Assembly: GCA_020161265.1 (NCBI GenBank)
Contig: JAIUOC010000006.1
Span: forward strand, 62,001-126,000
Length of the DNA stretch: 64,000 nucleotides
Reading direction: 5' to 3'
From: Chloroflexota bacterium
Lineage (GTDB): Bacteria > Chloroflexota > Chloroflexia > Chloroflexales > Herpetosiphonaceae
The notes below the pieces were generated by a model. The model saw only the letters and a program-made list of their open reading frames with translations. It was not told the origin of the DNA and did not search any database. Shown piece by piece: positions 27,050 through 36,432 of this stretch. Every line of letters starts with the position of its first letter. Positions within the stretch are counted from its first letter, which is position 1. Position numbers and translations under genes: made by a program.

Positions 27050-27123
27050 GCCGATTTTTGGTGTTTTAGCTTGCTTTCCAAGGGCGTAAGGCAAGCCAGT
27101 TATTTCGCTGAAGGAAGACTGTT

Positions 27124-28128
27124 ATGCAGCAAGCCCTTGCCCCCGACCCTGCCACAATTCGTCAGTACCTCGCCCAAACCTATGCCATTCAGCCCAACCG
27201 CATCGAGCAAATCAATCGCGGTAACGACCCACGTGCGGCGATTTACCATGTGCAAACTAACGAACAACCCTACTTTCTCAAGCTTAAGACTGGCTCAATC
27301 TATCAGGCAGGGGTGTTATTATCGCGCTATCTCAAGGATCGGGGAGTGGCGGCGGTTGCGCCAGTCGATACCCGCACCCAGCACCTTTGGGGCCATTGTC
27401 AACAATTTCATAGCGTGCTCTACCCCTATATCGAAGGCTCAACTGGCATGGATCAAGGCATGTCGGCGCTGCAATGGCGGAGTTTTGGTCAACAATTGCG
27501 CCGAATCCACACCATGCAAGTGCGTGCGCCACTACGCCACATGCTGCAATGGGAGCAATTTCACCCGCTCTGGCTGCCAACGGTTCAGGCAATTCACAAC
27601 AGCATCAATACTTGGCCAATTGGCGATAGCTATAGCGCCGAATTGATCGACTTTTGGCGAGTCAAATCGGTCGAAATCAGCTATCTGATTAAGCGCATCA
27701 GCGCATTAGGCCATGAGCTACGGGCCAATGCTGGCGATTTTGGCCTGAGCCATGGCGATATTCACACTGCCAATATTGTGCTCGATCAGATTCAACAGAT
27801 TAATATCGTCGATTGGGATTACCCGATGTTTGCCCCCAAAGAGCGTGATTTGCGGTTTGTGGTTGGCTCAGTCATCGGCGTACCAGTTCAGCAGCATGAA
27901 GAACAATGGTTTTTTGAAGGCTACGGCCAACCAAGGATTGACTACAAAACCTTGGCCTATTATCGTTATGAGCGGGTGATTCAAGACCTTGGCGATTATG
28001 CCCAGCGGGTGCTGTTACGCCGCGATGCCCCGCCAGCATTCAAACAAGCCGCCTTGCAATCGCTGCGTTCGCGTTTTTTGGCTGGCAATATCATCGAATC
28101 GGCCTATCAAGCTGATCGCACAAGTTAA
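27124..28128 (+). CDS. APH-family phosphotransferase (spectinomycin kinase-like)
   Basis: 334 residues. A protein-kinase-like small-molecule kinase. The N-lobe has YFLKLKTG with the ATP-binding Lys. The catalytic loop is LSHGDIHTANIVLD (H-G-D-x-x-x-x-N) and the metal-binding Asp is in IVDWDYP. The pattern, length and PYIEGSTGMDQGMSALQW segment resemble APH(9)-type spectinomycin phosphotransferase-like proteins, a group that includes many housekeeping kinases. Resistance must not be assumed. It lies 16 nt before the first DUF4419 gene and 74 nt after an aminotransferase. Ribosome site GAAGGA. Confidence 0.88.
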   Translation: MQQALAPDPATIRQYLAQTYAIQPNRIEQINRGNDPRAAIYHVQTNEQPYFLKLKTGSIYQAGVLLSRYLKDRGVAAVAPVDTRTQHLWGHCQQFHSVLYPYIEGSTGMDQGMSALQWRSFGQQLRRIHTMQVRAPLRHMLQWEQFHPLWLPTVQAIHNSINTWPIGDSYSAELIDFWRVKSVEISYLIKRISALGHELRANAGDFGLSHGDIHTANIVLDQIQQINIVDWDYPMFAPKERDLRFVVGSVIGVPVQQHEEQWFFEGYGQPRIDYKTLAYYRYERVIQDLGDYAQRVLLRRDAPPAFKQAALQSLRSRFLAGNIIESAYQADRTS

Positions 28129-28143
28129 TGGAGAAAGATTGAG

Positions 28144-29298
28144 ATGCCTACAATTGCCCCAATTTTAGCTCAAAGCCATGGCTCAATTCAGTTCATGGTC
28201 GATGCAGTTGAACCATGCCAAAGCTCGCCAGGGTGCTTGCAACCCCAAGAATTGCCGCTTTGGCAAGGGCTGCCACCACTGAAAACCTTGCAAACCCAAA
28301 CTCAATTATTTGCCCGTACTGGGAGTGATCATCAATTATTGAGTTGTTTGGAGCTAGCCTATGGGCAACATTATCCGCTGGTGCTCACCCCAGATTGCAT
28401 TTGGCTGACAATCGCCCAAGGTTTTAGTTCGCACGTTAATCAATACTATCAACAATTACGCCAACGCTTAGTTGAACATACAGGCAAAAAAACCTTGCGG
28501 GTTGATGAAGGGATCACATGGGCTGATACGATTGGTTTTTGGGCCGACCGACTTTGCCAAACCTTACCTAAAAACCTAGTTAAAACATTGCAATGTGACT
28601 TTTCAACCACAACTTCAATCACCCATACCGCCAGCCAGATTGTATTGATGGAGGGCTTTCAAGCCTTTTTTGACTATGATTTTATGCCAATCTGTGGCAT
28701 TCCAAATATCACGCTATTGGGCACACCGGACGATTGGCGCTCAATCGCTGAACGGGTAAAACGGCTAGCAACCTTTGATCTTGGCTGGTGGACGGAGCGG
28801 CTAGCCCCAATTTGCGAGGGCTTGATTTTAACCAGCGAAGGCCAACCGCCGCATCGTTTTTGGCAACAAATCTATCATCAAACCAGTGGTTTTTGTGATG
28901 ACAAAATTGATGGCTGGATTATCGATTTGTTTCCATATATCAAGAAAGTTGGCAAGCCTGGCCAGCTGTGCCGTAACCCAATGCTTGCCCACCAACGCCA
29001 GCTTTTGCATGATCCGCTTGCCTCACCATCAATCCAACCAACTCAACCTGAACCATTGGTAAATTTGGCGGAAATAGAGCCATTTGATCCTGAGGTGTTG
29101 GAGTTTGAAACTGAATCGAGAGAAAGCGGTCTTGCGCCTTGGATTTTTCCGAGTGGTTTAGCTAAAGTGACGACAACCTATCGCGAGCATATTGATGGAC
29201 CAGCAACGAACGTTAGGCTAGTCGCAGGCTTGATTGGCACAGGCTACAATCGTGATACCAATCAACTTAGCCCTGAAATTGGTTGGGCGGTGTATTAA
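28144..29298 (+). CDS. DUF4419 domain protein, copy 1
   Basis: 384 residues. The DUF4419 pattern is clear: HYPLVLTPDCIWLTIAQGF near residue 80, CDFSTTTSITHTAS, ICGIPNITLLGTPDDWRSIA, RLAPICEGLILTSEGQP and a C-terminal SPEIGWAVY. No signal peptide. Members occur in fungi and bacteria with no known function. The second copy follows at 29358 with very similar blocks but a divergent ~80-residue region before the last motif. The two also share a near-identical ribosome-site context (GGAGAAAGATTGAG here). It lies 16 nt after the APH-type kinase, probably in one operon. Confidence 0.85.
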   Translation: MPTIAPILAQSHGSIQFMVDAVEPCQSSPGCLQPQELPLWQGLPPLKTLQTQTQLFARTGSDHQLLSCLELAYGQHYPLVLTPDCIWLTIAQGFSSHVNQYYQQLRQRLVEHTGKKTLRVDEGITWADTIGFWADRLCQTLPKNLVKTLQCDFSTTTSITHTASQIVLMEGFQAFFDYDFMPICGIPNITLLGTPDDWRSIAERVKRLATFDLGWWTERLAPICEGLILTSEGQPPHRFWQQIYHQTSGFCDDKIDGWIIDLFPYIKKVGKPGQLCRNPMLAHQRQLLHDPLASPSIQPTQPEPLVNLAEIEPFDPEVLEFETESRESGLAPWIFPSGLAKVTTTYREHIDGPATNVRLVAGLIGTGYNRDTNQLSPEIGWAVY

Positions 29299-29357
29299 TG
29301 AAATTTAGCTGTGCTAGGTGAGTTAAGTGTGATTTGACTGAATGGAGAAGGATTAAG

Positions 29358-30536
29358 ATGCCTGCAAACGCCCCAATTTTAGCCCAAAGCCATGGCTCAA
29401 TTCAGTTCGTGGTTGATGCAGTTGAGCCTTATCAAGGTTCGTTTGAGTTGGTTGTGGCTCAGGCGCAATTTGCGACTCGGATCAAACGCCAACTCATCCA
29501 AACCAGCCATGATCCGGCTCAGTTGTTGGTCAAAACGAATACCGATAATCCATTAATTCAAACAATCCACCTGGCTTTTAGCCAGCACTATCCCTTGGTG
29601 CTCACGCCTGATTGTCTTTGGCTAACGATCGCTCAAGGCTTTGCAAATCATGTCAATCGGCATGCTGAGCATTTGCGCCAGCGTTTTGTTGCCCATGAAG
29701 CTAAAAAGCAACTTAACATTCGGGTTGATGATCTCAGTAGTCAAGCAGCATGGACCCAAGCAATCGAACTATGGGCAGAATTCCTCAATCAAGCATTACC
29801 CGACCAACTTGCCCAAACCTTGCAATGCGATTTTTCAACCACAACCTCAATTAGCCGTACTGCCAGCCGAATTGGGCTGATGGAAAGTTTTGAGCATTAT
29901 TTTGATTATGGGGCAGTTTGCGTTTGTGGCATTCCCAATATCACACTGCTGGGCACGCCTGCCGATTGGCGCTCAATCGCTGAGCGCGTCAAACGCTTGG
30001 CCGAATATGATTTGCTTTGGTGGACGGAGCGGCTAGCCCCAATTTGCGAGGGCTTGATTTTGACCAGCGAAGGCCAACCGCCGCATAGTTTCTGGCAACA
30101 ACTCTACAAACCTTATGATCAGTATGGTGGTGAAGTTGTCACGGGCTGGGTTGCCGACCTCTTTCCTTATATCAAAGATGCCAAAGAACAGCCAACGCTG
30201 CGTAATCCGCTGTTTGAGCAGCCGCGTACCACCCTCTTAAATGCTGAGCTTGATCATGAGCTTGATTTGCCCTACAACCCCGCAACCTATCAAGAAAGGC
30301 TGGTGCAGTACTTTTTTGATCAACCTGCAAAAAATGTTACTCCCAGCAAACGCCTTGGCGACGGCATTAGCAACCGCCGCTTCCCTAGTGGCTTGGCTAG
30401 TGTACCAATCACGCTCGAATTGCCCGATGGTTCAAAACAAGCATTGGCCTGTGTGGCTGGCTTGATCGGCACACACTACGATTCTGCCAAACAACAGCTT
30501 AGCCCTGAAATTGGCTGGGCGGTTTGTCAGCCATAA
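29358..30536 (+). CDS. DUF4419 domain protein, copy 2
   Basis: 392 residues from ATG 29358 (MPANAPILAQSHGS), which aligns exactly with the start of copy 1; GGAGAAGGA precedes it. Core motifs are HYPLVLTPDCLWLTIAQGF, CDFSTTTSISRTAS, VCGIPNITLLGTPADWRSIA, RLAPICEGLILTSEGQP and SPEIGWAVCQP. Differences cluster at residues 15-60 and near 300-350. The tandem arrangement shows a local duplication that included the leader. A strong hairpin terminator follows at 30582. Function unknown. Confidence 0.85.
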   Translation: MPANAPILAQSHGSIQFVVDAVEPYQGSFELVVAQAQFATRIKRQLIQTSHDPAQLLVKTNTDNPLIQTIHLAFSQHYPLVLTPDCLWLTIAQGFANHVNRHAEHLRQRFVAHEAKKQLNIRVDDLSSQAAWTQAIELWAEFLNQALPDQLAQTLQCDFSTTTSISRTASRIGLMESFEHYFDYGAVCVCGIPNITLLGTPADWRSIAERVKRLAEYDLLWWTERLAPICEGLILTSEGQPPHSFWQQLYKPYDQYGGEVVTGWVADLFPYIKDAKEQPTLRNPLFEQPRTTLLNAELDHELDLPYNPATYQERLVQYFFDQPAKNVTPSKRLGDGISNRRFPSGLASVPITLELPDGSKQALACVAGLIGTHYDSAKQQLSPEIGWAVCQP

Positions 30537-30581
30537 TCTCGCAGCTTGGCTCATGACGTATAATTGAGCATTAGATCGTTG

Positions 30582-30613
30582 CCCATGGGTTGAGTCTCAG
30601 CCCATGGGTTTTT
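30582..30613 (+). terminator. Rho-independent terminator after DUF4419 pair
   Basis: Arms CCCATGGG (30582-30589 and 30601-30608) flank an inner TGAG/CTCA stem, followed by TTTTT. A TATAAT lies upstream at 30559-30564, so transcripts starting there towards the YfhO-like gene would also meet this hairpin, and attenuation is possible. Confidence 0.75.
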
Positions 30614-30628
30614 AATGGAATGAGCGCC

Positions 30629-33067
30629 ATGCAACCAAGCCTATTTTTGCGCCAGTGGCAACGCTGGTGGCCGTATCTCAGCATTACCTTTGTCGCCCTG
30701 CTTTTAATGTGGCGGGTGGTGCTGGGCAACATTTTCTTGCCGCTGGATATCGTGGCCCACCTGCATCCTTGGCGCTTTTCCTACGAACGGGTGGCAGTCA
30801 ATAATCCAATCAATAGCGATCTGGTTACCCAAATTTACCCGCGCCGCTTGGTGACTAACCACATTCTTGAGCAAGGCGCGTTGCCACTGTGGAATCCGAC
30901 GATTTTAACCGGCACGCCGTTATTGGCCGATGGTCAGTTAGCCTTCTTTTACCCTTTGAGTTGGCTGTTTGTGTTGCTACCAGTTGGCTATGCCTTTGGC
31001 ATTTACACGCTGTTGAATGTGTGGTTGGCAGGGATTGGCACGTTTAAATTTGCCCAGCGCATGCAGCTTGAGCCGATGCCAGCAACGCTCGCTGCCGTGG
31101 GCTATATGCTCAGCGGCTTTTTGCTCAATTGGCTGCATTTCCCCGAATTTAGTGCTGCTTGTGCCATGCTGCCGTGGTGTTTTTGGGCGGTGCTACGTGC
31201 CAGCCAAAGCCAACGTTGGCGCGATTGGCTGCTTGCCAGTTTGGTGCTGGCCTTGCCGTTGGTCAGCCAAATTCAACTAGCCTTCTATGTGTATGTTGGA
31301 GTTGGCTGTTTGCTGCTGGCTCAACTGTTGGCATTGCCAACTTGGCGCTTACGCTTCCAACAAATTGGCCAATTTAGCAGTGCAATTGGCTTGGCGCTCG
31401 GATTGAGCGCGGTGCAGTTGTTGCCACAAATTGCGCTTTCGGCTCAAGGCCAACGGCTTGATATTGGCTCAGGGCTTGGTTCGGCTAGCTCAATTATGGT
31501 TTGGCTGCTGCGTTTGGCATTGCCGATTGTTGATGGAGCCGCCCGCGAAACTGCCAGCGCATGGCAACCACATTTGTTGCAAGGCATTCAACCTTATGCT
31601 GGCATCGTAAGTTTGGCCTTGGCAGGCTTGGCGATTTGGCGCAGCCAACAGCCTGGTGTGAAGCTGTTTGCCTGCTTGGCGCTTGGCTCGTTTGCGGTGG
31701 CGATTGGTACACCATTGCTCCAACTGTTGCTTTGGTTGGTTCCACCCTATCGCCAATTCGCCGATCATCAGCGTTGGTTTAGTTTGTGGGGTTTTGCGAT
31801 AGCGCTGTTGGCGGGCTTTGGCTTACAAAGTTTGCAGCAACCGAGCAACAAGCCAAATCGGGCGCTCTGGGTGCAACGCGGCCTCTTGCTACTAGGTTTA
31901 CCTGGGGTAACTGGTTGGGCTTTGCAACATATCGCCTTATTCACCGCCAATTCGCGCTATGCTCAATATAGCACCATGCTGCGTTTGGCACTCAACCCAA
32001 TCAGCCTTGCTATTCTGGGCCTGAGTGGTTTAGCATTGGTGGGGTTGTTGATCAAACGCATCCCACGGCGTTGGAGCAATCTTGCTATTTTGTTGATTCT
32101 GCTGGGCGATTTGCTTTGGTATGGCGGCAGCTACAACACTAGCGTTGATCCAGCGATCTTCCAGCCAACCGCTGATCAGCAAGCCAGTTTGGCTGCCGAG
32201 CCAGCCTTGCAAGATCCGGCAATTCTATACCCGCCAACCCGCCAGATCAATTTTCTGCTGAGCCAACCCGGGGTGTTTCGCGTGTTTGGAGCCGATTATC
32301 AAGCCATGCCGACGAATGTATTTAGCGCCTTTGGACTTGAGGATATTCGCGGCTATCAATCGCTCTATTTAGCCCAATACAATCGGCTGACTCGCCTGAT
32401 GGATGGCAAGGATTATCATAAACTTGGCGAGGGTGGCAATAGCCTGCATGCGTATTTCACCATGGCCTACAACCAGCGGCGTTTGCTGAATATGCTGAAT
32501 GTGGAATATCTGATTTTCACGCCTAACAGCCCCAACCCTGAGCTGTATCAACCATTAGAATTAGTGCAACGCAACGATGAAGGCACGATTTATCGTAATC
32601 CTGAGGTTTTGCCACGCGCCTGGATGGTCTATCAAACCGAGGTAATTAGCGACGAATTAGCCCAGCTTGATCGGCTGGCAGCTAGCGATTTTGACCCAGC
32701 CAAGCAAGCAATTGTGGCCCAGCCAATTCCTGCACTTGGTCAAGCACCGAGCCAAACGCTGACTCCTACCGTGAGCTACAGTCCAAATCGGGCGCTGGTG
32801 CAGGTCGAAACCTCAGCGGCAGGCTTGTTGGTTTTAGCCGATGCCTATACCAACGATTGGCAAGTAAGCGTTGACGGCCAAACAACCCAACTCTATCGCA
32901 CCAATTATGCTTTGCGCGGCGTATGGGTTGATGCAGGCCAACACACAGTCGAGTTCAGCTATCGACCCAAGAGCTTGGTTATTGGTGGTTGGGTCAGTGG
33001 CCTAAGTTTAGCTCTGATTTTGCTTGGCCTAGCTTTGAGTTCGTATAAAACGAGAAAGGCGGCATGA
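30629..33067 (+). CDS. YfhO-like polytopic membrane protein
   Basis: 812 residues from ATG 30629 (MQPSLFLRQW); ATG 30620 is possible. About thirteen hydrophobic segments are followed by a long extracytoplasmic tail. Family-style features are LDIVAHLHPWRF and PRRLVTNHILEQGALPLWNP after the first TM, a DLLWYGGSYNT region, and the C-terminal LVLADAYTNDWQVSVDGQ and GQHTVEFSYRP that end YfhO proteins. In Bacillus, YfhO glycosylates lipoteichoic acid; GT-C-type chemistry is therefore plausible. Its TGA overlaps the ATG of the STAND regulator (ATGA), implying coupled translation. Confidence 0.85.
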   Translation: MQPSLFLRQWQRWWPYLSITFVALLLMWRVVLGNIFLPLDIVAHLHPWRFSYERVAVNNPINSDLVTQIYPRRLVTNHILEQGALPLWNPTILTGTPLLADGQLAFFYPLSWLFVLLPVGYAFGIYTLLNVWLAGIGTFKFAQRMQLEPMPATLAAVGYMLSGFLLNWLHFPEFSAACAMLPWCFWAVLRASQSQRWRDWLLASLVLALPLVSQIQLAFYVYVGVGCLLLAQLLALPTWRLRFQQIGQFSSAIGLALGLSAVQLLPQIALSAQGQRLDIGSGLGSASSIMVWLLRLALPIVDGAARETASAWQPHLLQGIQPYAGIVSLALAGLAIWRSQQPGVKLFACLALGSFAVAIGTPLLQLLLWLVPPYRQFADHQRWFSLWGFAIALLAGFGLQSLQQPSNKPNRALWVQRGLLLLGLPGVTGWALQHIALFTANSRYAQYSTMLRLALNPISLAILGLSGLALVGLLIKRIPRRWSNLAILLILLGDLLWYGGSYNTSVDPAIFQPTADQQASLAAEPALQDPAILYPPTRQINFLLSQPGVFRVFGADYQAMPTNVFSAFGLEDIRGYQSLYLAQYNRLTRLMDGKDYHKLGEGGNSLHAYFTMAYNQRRLLNMLNVEYLIFTPNSPNPELYQPLELVQRNDEGTIYRNPEVLPRAWMVYQTEVISDELAQLDRLAASDFDPAKQAIVAQPIPALGQAPSQTLTPTVSYSPNRALVQVETSAAGLLVLADAYTNDWQVSVDGQTTQLYRTNYALRGVWVDAGQHTVEFSYRPKSLVIGGWVSGLSLALILLGLALSSYKTRKAA

Positions 33068-35502
33068 TGACAATGTGGAATGAACGCACCGTGCAAGATG
33101 TGTTACAACGACCAGAACGCTTGCTTAGCCATACTGATTGGCGGCACATGATTCAGCAACAGGGTGGATTAACTGCGTTTTACCAACAATTGCAGCAATT
33201 GCCACTTGAAGCCAATCAACAAGCAGTGCTGAACGTTTTGACGACCTATCCAGGTGCGCCAGTTGAAACCTATTGCTCATTGCTGAATGTGCACAAAGCG
33301 ACCTATCATCGCTATCAAAAAGCCTTAATTCAACAATTAACCAGCTTGCTCAATAACGAACAACCGCAAGCACACACGCCAACCCAAGCACCGTCGTTGC
33401 ACCAACTTCGCCCGATTTTGGCCGATTTTGTGGGTCGTACAGCCGAACTCAAACAAGCTAACTATGCGATCGATATCGCCCACAATGCCGCACGGGGTGC
33501 GGTGATCAGCGGCATTCAAGGCATGGGTGGGGTTGGAAAAACCGAGTTAGCAATCTATTTGGCGCATCAGTTGATTCCGCATTTTCCCGATGCCCAAATT
33601 GTGCTCAATTTGTATGGCTCGCGCGAGCAACCGCTGACGATTGAGCAAGCACTGGGCACGGTGATTGCGCTGTTTAAGCCGAATGCCAAATTGCCTGAAC
33701 AACGCGAAAAATTGCTTGAAATTTATCATGCAGTGTTGGCTGATAAGCGGGTGCTGATTTTGGCTGACGATGCGCGAGATTTGGCCCATGTCCAAGATTT
33801 AACCCCGCCAGTTGGTAGTTGTTTGTTGGTCACCAGCCGCTTGCGGTTTGCGATGCCGCTGATGGCTCAACTGCATCTGACCGAGTTTCAGGAGCCTGAG
33901 GCCATCGCTTTGCTTCAGCAAATTTGCCCACGACTTGAGGCTGAAACTGCCCAGAAATTGGCCGCTGCCTGTGGTTATCTACCCTTGGCTTTGCGTATCA
34001 GTGCCAGTATTTTGGCCCAAAACCCTGAACTTGGCGTTGATGAATATCTGAGCCAACTGCACGATCAACAGCAACAACTCGCTGCCTTGGAACACCCCGA
34101 TGATCCGCAGGCCAGCGTGGCGGCATCGTTGGCCCTGAGTTACGCCCGTTTGCCCAGCGAATTGCAAGCCTTGGCGCGTCAACTCAGCCTGATTGTGGCC
34201 GAATTTAGCAGCGCCATGGGTTTAGCAACAGCAGGGCTTGATTTCAACATGGCCAACGAAAACTTGCTGTATAAATTGGCCTTGCACAACTTGATTCAAT
34301 TCGAGCATCGCCAAGAGCGCTGGCGTATGCACGACCTGGTGCGCAGCGTGCTACGGCGCTATCTGGACGAAGCAGAACAAGCTCAAATCCAGTTAAATTA
34401 TGCCCAAGCCAGTGTTGAAACTCTCAAAATTATTTATCAGGATTTTCGAGCAGGCGGCGCTACTCAAACTCAAAGCATTGATAATTTTGACCGCGAATAT
34501 GCCCATATTGTAGCAATTTGGCAATGGGCACTGCAGCAACCAATTTCAGCAGTAACAGATCAGATCTTGGTTGAATTAGGATCTTTAAGTGCTGGGGTTA
34601 GTCGGATTCGGATAGGACGACGTTATAGCACTTTAGCCGAACGCGAATTCGTATTTGATGCGGCGTTACGGATTCAAGAACTCGATAAAGCCGCACTTTT
34701 TGCAGGAGCCATTGCGAATCAATATCGCGAAGATGGTGATTACTCAATGTCGATAGTGTGGCACGAGCGAACATATGCCATTGATTTAGAACTTAACGAT
34801 CTCTACTTACAATCATTGTGCTTGGGTGATATGGCCACATGTTACAGTGAAATGGGAGGGCAAGCATACCTGCAAAAAGCGCTAGAGTTAGAACGGGAAG
34901 CTTTAAGGTTGTTTCGATTAAGCGGTCATGGTGGGGCTATTGAGAGTATGCGAGTTAATAATCTTGCTACAAACCTGATCTTACTTGGGTATCATGAGGA
35001 GTCGGTTAGCTATCTCATTGAGGCAATCGCTTTAGCTCAAAAATTTGAGAACCAAGCTGATGAGTGTCGTGCACTCTATAATCTTGGTGAAACTTATCTT
35101 AAATTGAATCAACTTGACCAAGCAGAAATAGCCTTTGAGCAAGCACTGACGATTGTTGAGCGCATGAATTTTGATGAAGGGCGTGCTTACATGTTGCAAG
35201 GTCAAGCAAATGTAGCGATGTTGCAAAAAAACTATCACCAATCAATCGAAAAGCTGAATCAAGCATATGCCATTATGCAGCATTTTAATCGAGGTATCGC
35301 ATTAAACGTTCAGTGGAAAATCGCCCTACTATATTGGAAGCTTGGTGATGTACCAACAGCCGAAGCTCTAATGCAAGCAGTTGTTGAACAAGAACGCCCA
35401 TTAGGGCTTGATCGGGTGCATGCCCATGAACAACAATTGAGCAATTTGCGCACTCGACAGCCCTTTGATGATGACCTGTTGCAAACACTGTTAAATGAAT
35501 AG
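33064..35502 (+). CDS. STAND NTPase (NB-ARC) with C-terminal TPRs
   Basis: 812 residues. A helical N-terminal domain (residues 1-100) contains an HTH-like YCSLLNVHKATYHRYQKAL. The NB-ARC module has Walker A GIQGMGGVGKTELA (residues 150-163), Walker B RVLILADDARD (229-239), the sensor LLVTSRL (254-260), GYLPLALRI and the winged-helix motif MHDLVRSVLRRYL. TPR-like repeats run from ~440 to the end (ALYNLGETYLKLNQLDQAEI). Such proteins oligomerise on ligand binding; a regulatory or defence role is possible. The start overlaps the YfhO-like stop. Hand-counted samples show G+C near 48-50% in the NTPase part and about 42% in the TPR part, hinting at a swapped sensor. Confidence 0.88.
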   Translation: MMTMWNERTVQDVLQRPERLLSHTDWRHMIQQQGGLTAFYQQLQQLPLEANQQAVLNVLTTYPGAPVETYCSLLNVHKATYHRYQKALIQQLTSLLNNEQPQAHTPTQAPSLHQLRPILADFVGRTAELKQANYAIDIAHNAARGAVISGIQGMGGVGKTELAIYLAHQLIPHFPDAQIVLNLYGSREQPLTIEQALGTVIALFKPNAKLPEQREKLLEIYHAVLADKRVLILADDARDLAHVQDLTPPVGSCLLVTSRLRFAMPLMAQLHLTEFQEPEAIALLQQICPRLEAETAQKLAAACGYLPLALRISASILAQNPELGVDEYLSQLHDQQQQLAALEHPDDPQASVAASLALSYARLPSELQALARQLSLIVAEFSSAMGLATAGLDFNMANENLLYKLALHNLIQFEHRQERWRMHDLVRSVLRRYLDEAEQAQIQLNYAQASVETLKIIYQDFRAGGATQTQSIDNFDREYAHIVAIWQWALQQPISAVTDQILVELGSLSAGVSRIRIGRRYSTLAEREFVFDAALRIQELDKAALFAGAIANQYREDGDYSMSIVWHERTYAIDLELNDLYLQSLCLGDMATCYSEMGGQAYLQKALELEREALRLFRLSGHGGAIESMRVNNLATNLILLGYHEESVSYLIEAIALAQKFENQADECRALYNLGETYLKLNQLDQAEIAFEQALTIVERMNFDEGRAYMLQGQANVAMLQKNYHQSIEKLNQAYAIMQHFNRGIALNVQWKIALLYWKLGDVPTAEALMQAVVEQERPLGLDRVHAHEQQLSNLRTRQPFDDDLLQTLLNE

Positions 35503-35551
35503 GCTTATGCCGAAAATCACATAAGTTCTATGCAATTCTAGCAATAGGCTG

Positions 35552-35580
35552 TTGGGGAATCGGCTGAGATTTGGTACAAT
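35552..35580 (+). promoter_or_regulatory. Promoter of phenylalanine hydroxylase gene
   Basis: TTGGGG (35552-35557), 17 bp, then TACAAT (35575-35580) with an extended TG at 35572-35573. The gene starts about 90 nt downstream with AAAGGAG. Confidence 0.55.
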
Positions 35581-35669
35581 AGCGAGGCAACGATTTTGGC
35601 ACTGCTGCCACCCCCACTCCCATGCTTGGGCTTGGTTGGCAGCCTATGGCTTACACAAAGGAGTGATCA

Positions 35670-36413
35670 ATGGCCACCGCATCGCCAACGCTCAGCCGCT
35701 TGGAATATCCACAAGAAGATCACGATACATGGGCAGCGCTCTGGCAGCGTCAAATGCCCCTCGCTCAACAACATGCCTGCAAGCTCTTTCTCGAAGGCAT
35801 CGACATTTTGAATCTCGATCGCACGCACTTGCCCGACCCATTAGCAGTTAGCGATTACCTAAACACGCTAACTGGCTGGGCTTTGGGTGATGCCCAAAAT
35901 GCCTATCTTGGGCCAACCGAGTGGTTTGAGCATATCGCCGAGCGCCGTTTTCCGGTCACCAACTATATTCGTCGCCCGCATGAACTGGAATTTACGCCGC
36001 TGCCCGATTTGTTTCACGAGTATTTTGGCCACTTGCCAGCCTTTACCAACCGCGAATTTGCCGATATTGCCCAATTGTTTGGGCCGCTGTATCTCTCGGC
36101 CAAAGATGAACGCCAGCAATTAGGTATTGCACGGATTTGGTGGTTTAGTACTGAGTTTGGTTTGTTGCGTGAAAATGGCGAGTTGAAGGTTTTGGGGGCT
36201 GGTTTGCTCTCATCACCAGGCGAGTTATTGCACGCGCTCAATCCAGAAACCCCGCGCTATGAGTTCGATATTGAACGGGTTGCCGACACTGCTTCAGCAC
36301 CCTATGGCTATCACGAGCACTATTTTATCCTTAATAGCCTCGATCACTTGCGCTCAATCGTCTATGAATATGCTGAATTAGAAGGCTTGCCCAAGCCTCA
36401 ATTGCCGTTATAA
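35670..36413 (+). CDS. phhA: Phenylalanine 4-monooxygenase
   Basis: 247 residues. It is a pterin-dependent non-haem iron hydroxylase converting phenylalanine to tyrosine. The iron ligands fit: His116 and His121 in LFHEYFGHLP and Glu162 in WWFSTEFGL. The 41-residue gap between His121 and Glu162 equals that in the Chromobacterium enzyme. Substrate-pocket and tail motifs are GAGLLSSPGEL and YEFDIERV. Length matches single-domain bacterial enzymes with no regulatory ACT domain. It has its own promoter and an AAAGGAG site. No pterin-recycling gene (phhB) is adjacent. Confidence 0.93.
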   Translation: MATASPTLSRLEYPQEDHDTWAALWQRQMPLAQQHACKLFLEGIDILNLDRTHLPDPLAVSDYLNTLTGWALGDAQNAYLGPTEWFEHIAERRFPVTNYIRRPHELEFTPLPDLFHEYFGHLPAFTNREFADIAQLFGPLYLSAKDERQQLGIARIWWFSTEFGLLRENGELKVLGAGLLSSPGELLHALNPETPRYEFDIERVADTASAPYGYHEHYFILNSLDHLRSIVYEYAELEGLPKPQLPL

Positions 36414-36432
36414 CACCGCAACATGCCCATCC

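Noticed and set aside
27071-27646. 191-codon open frame on the plus strand
   Set aside because: Overlaps the APH-type kinase in another frame; low-quality composition and no motif.
27124-28128. Antibiotic resistance gene (spectinomycin kinase)
   Set aside because: The APH fold is shared with many housekeeping kinases; sequence alone does not support a resistance call.
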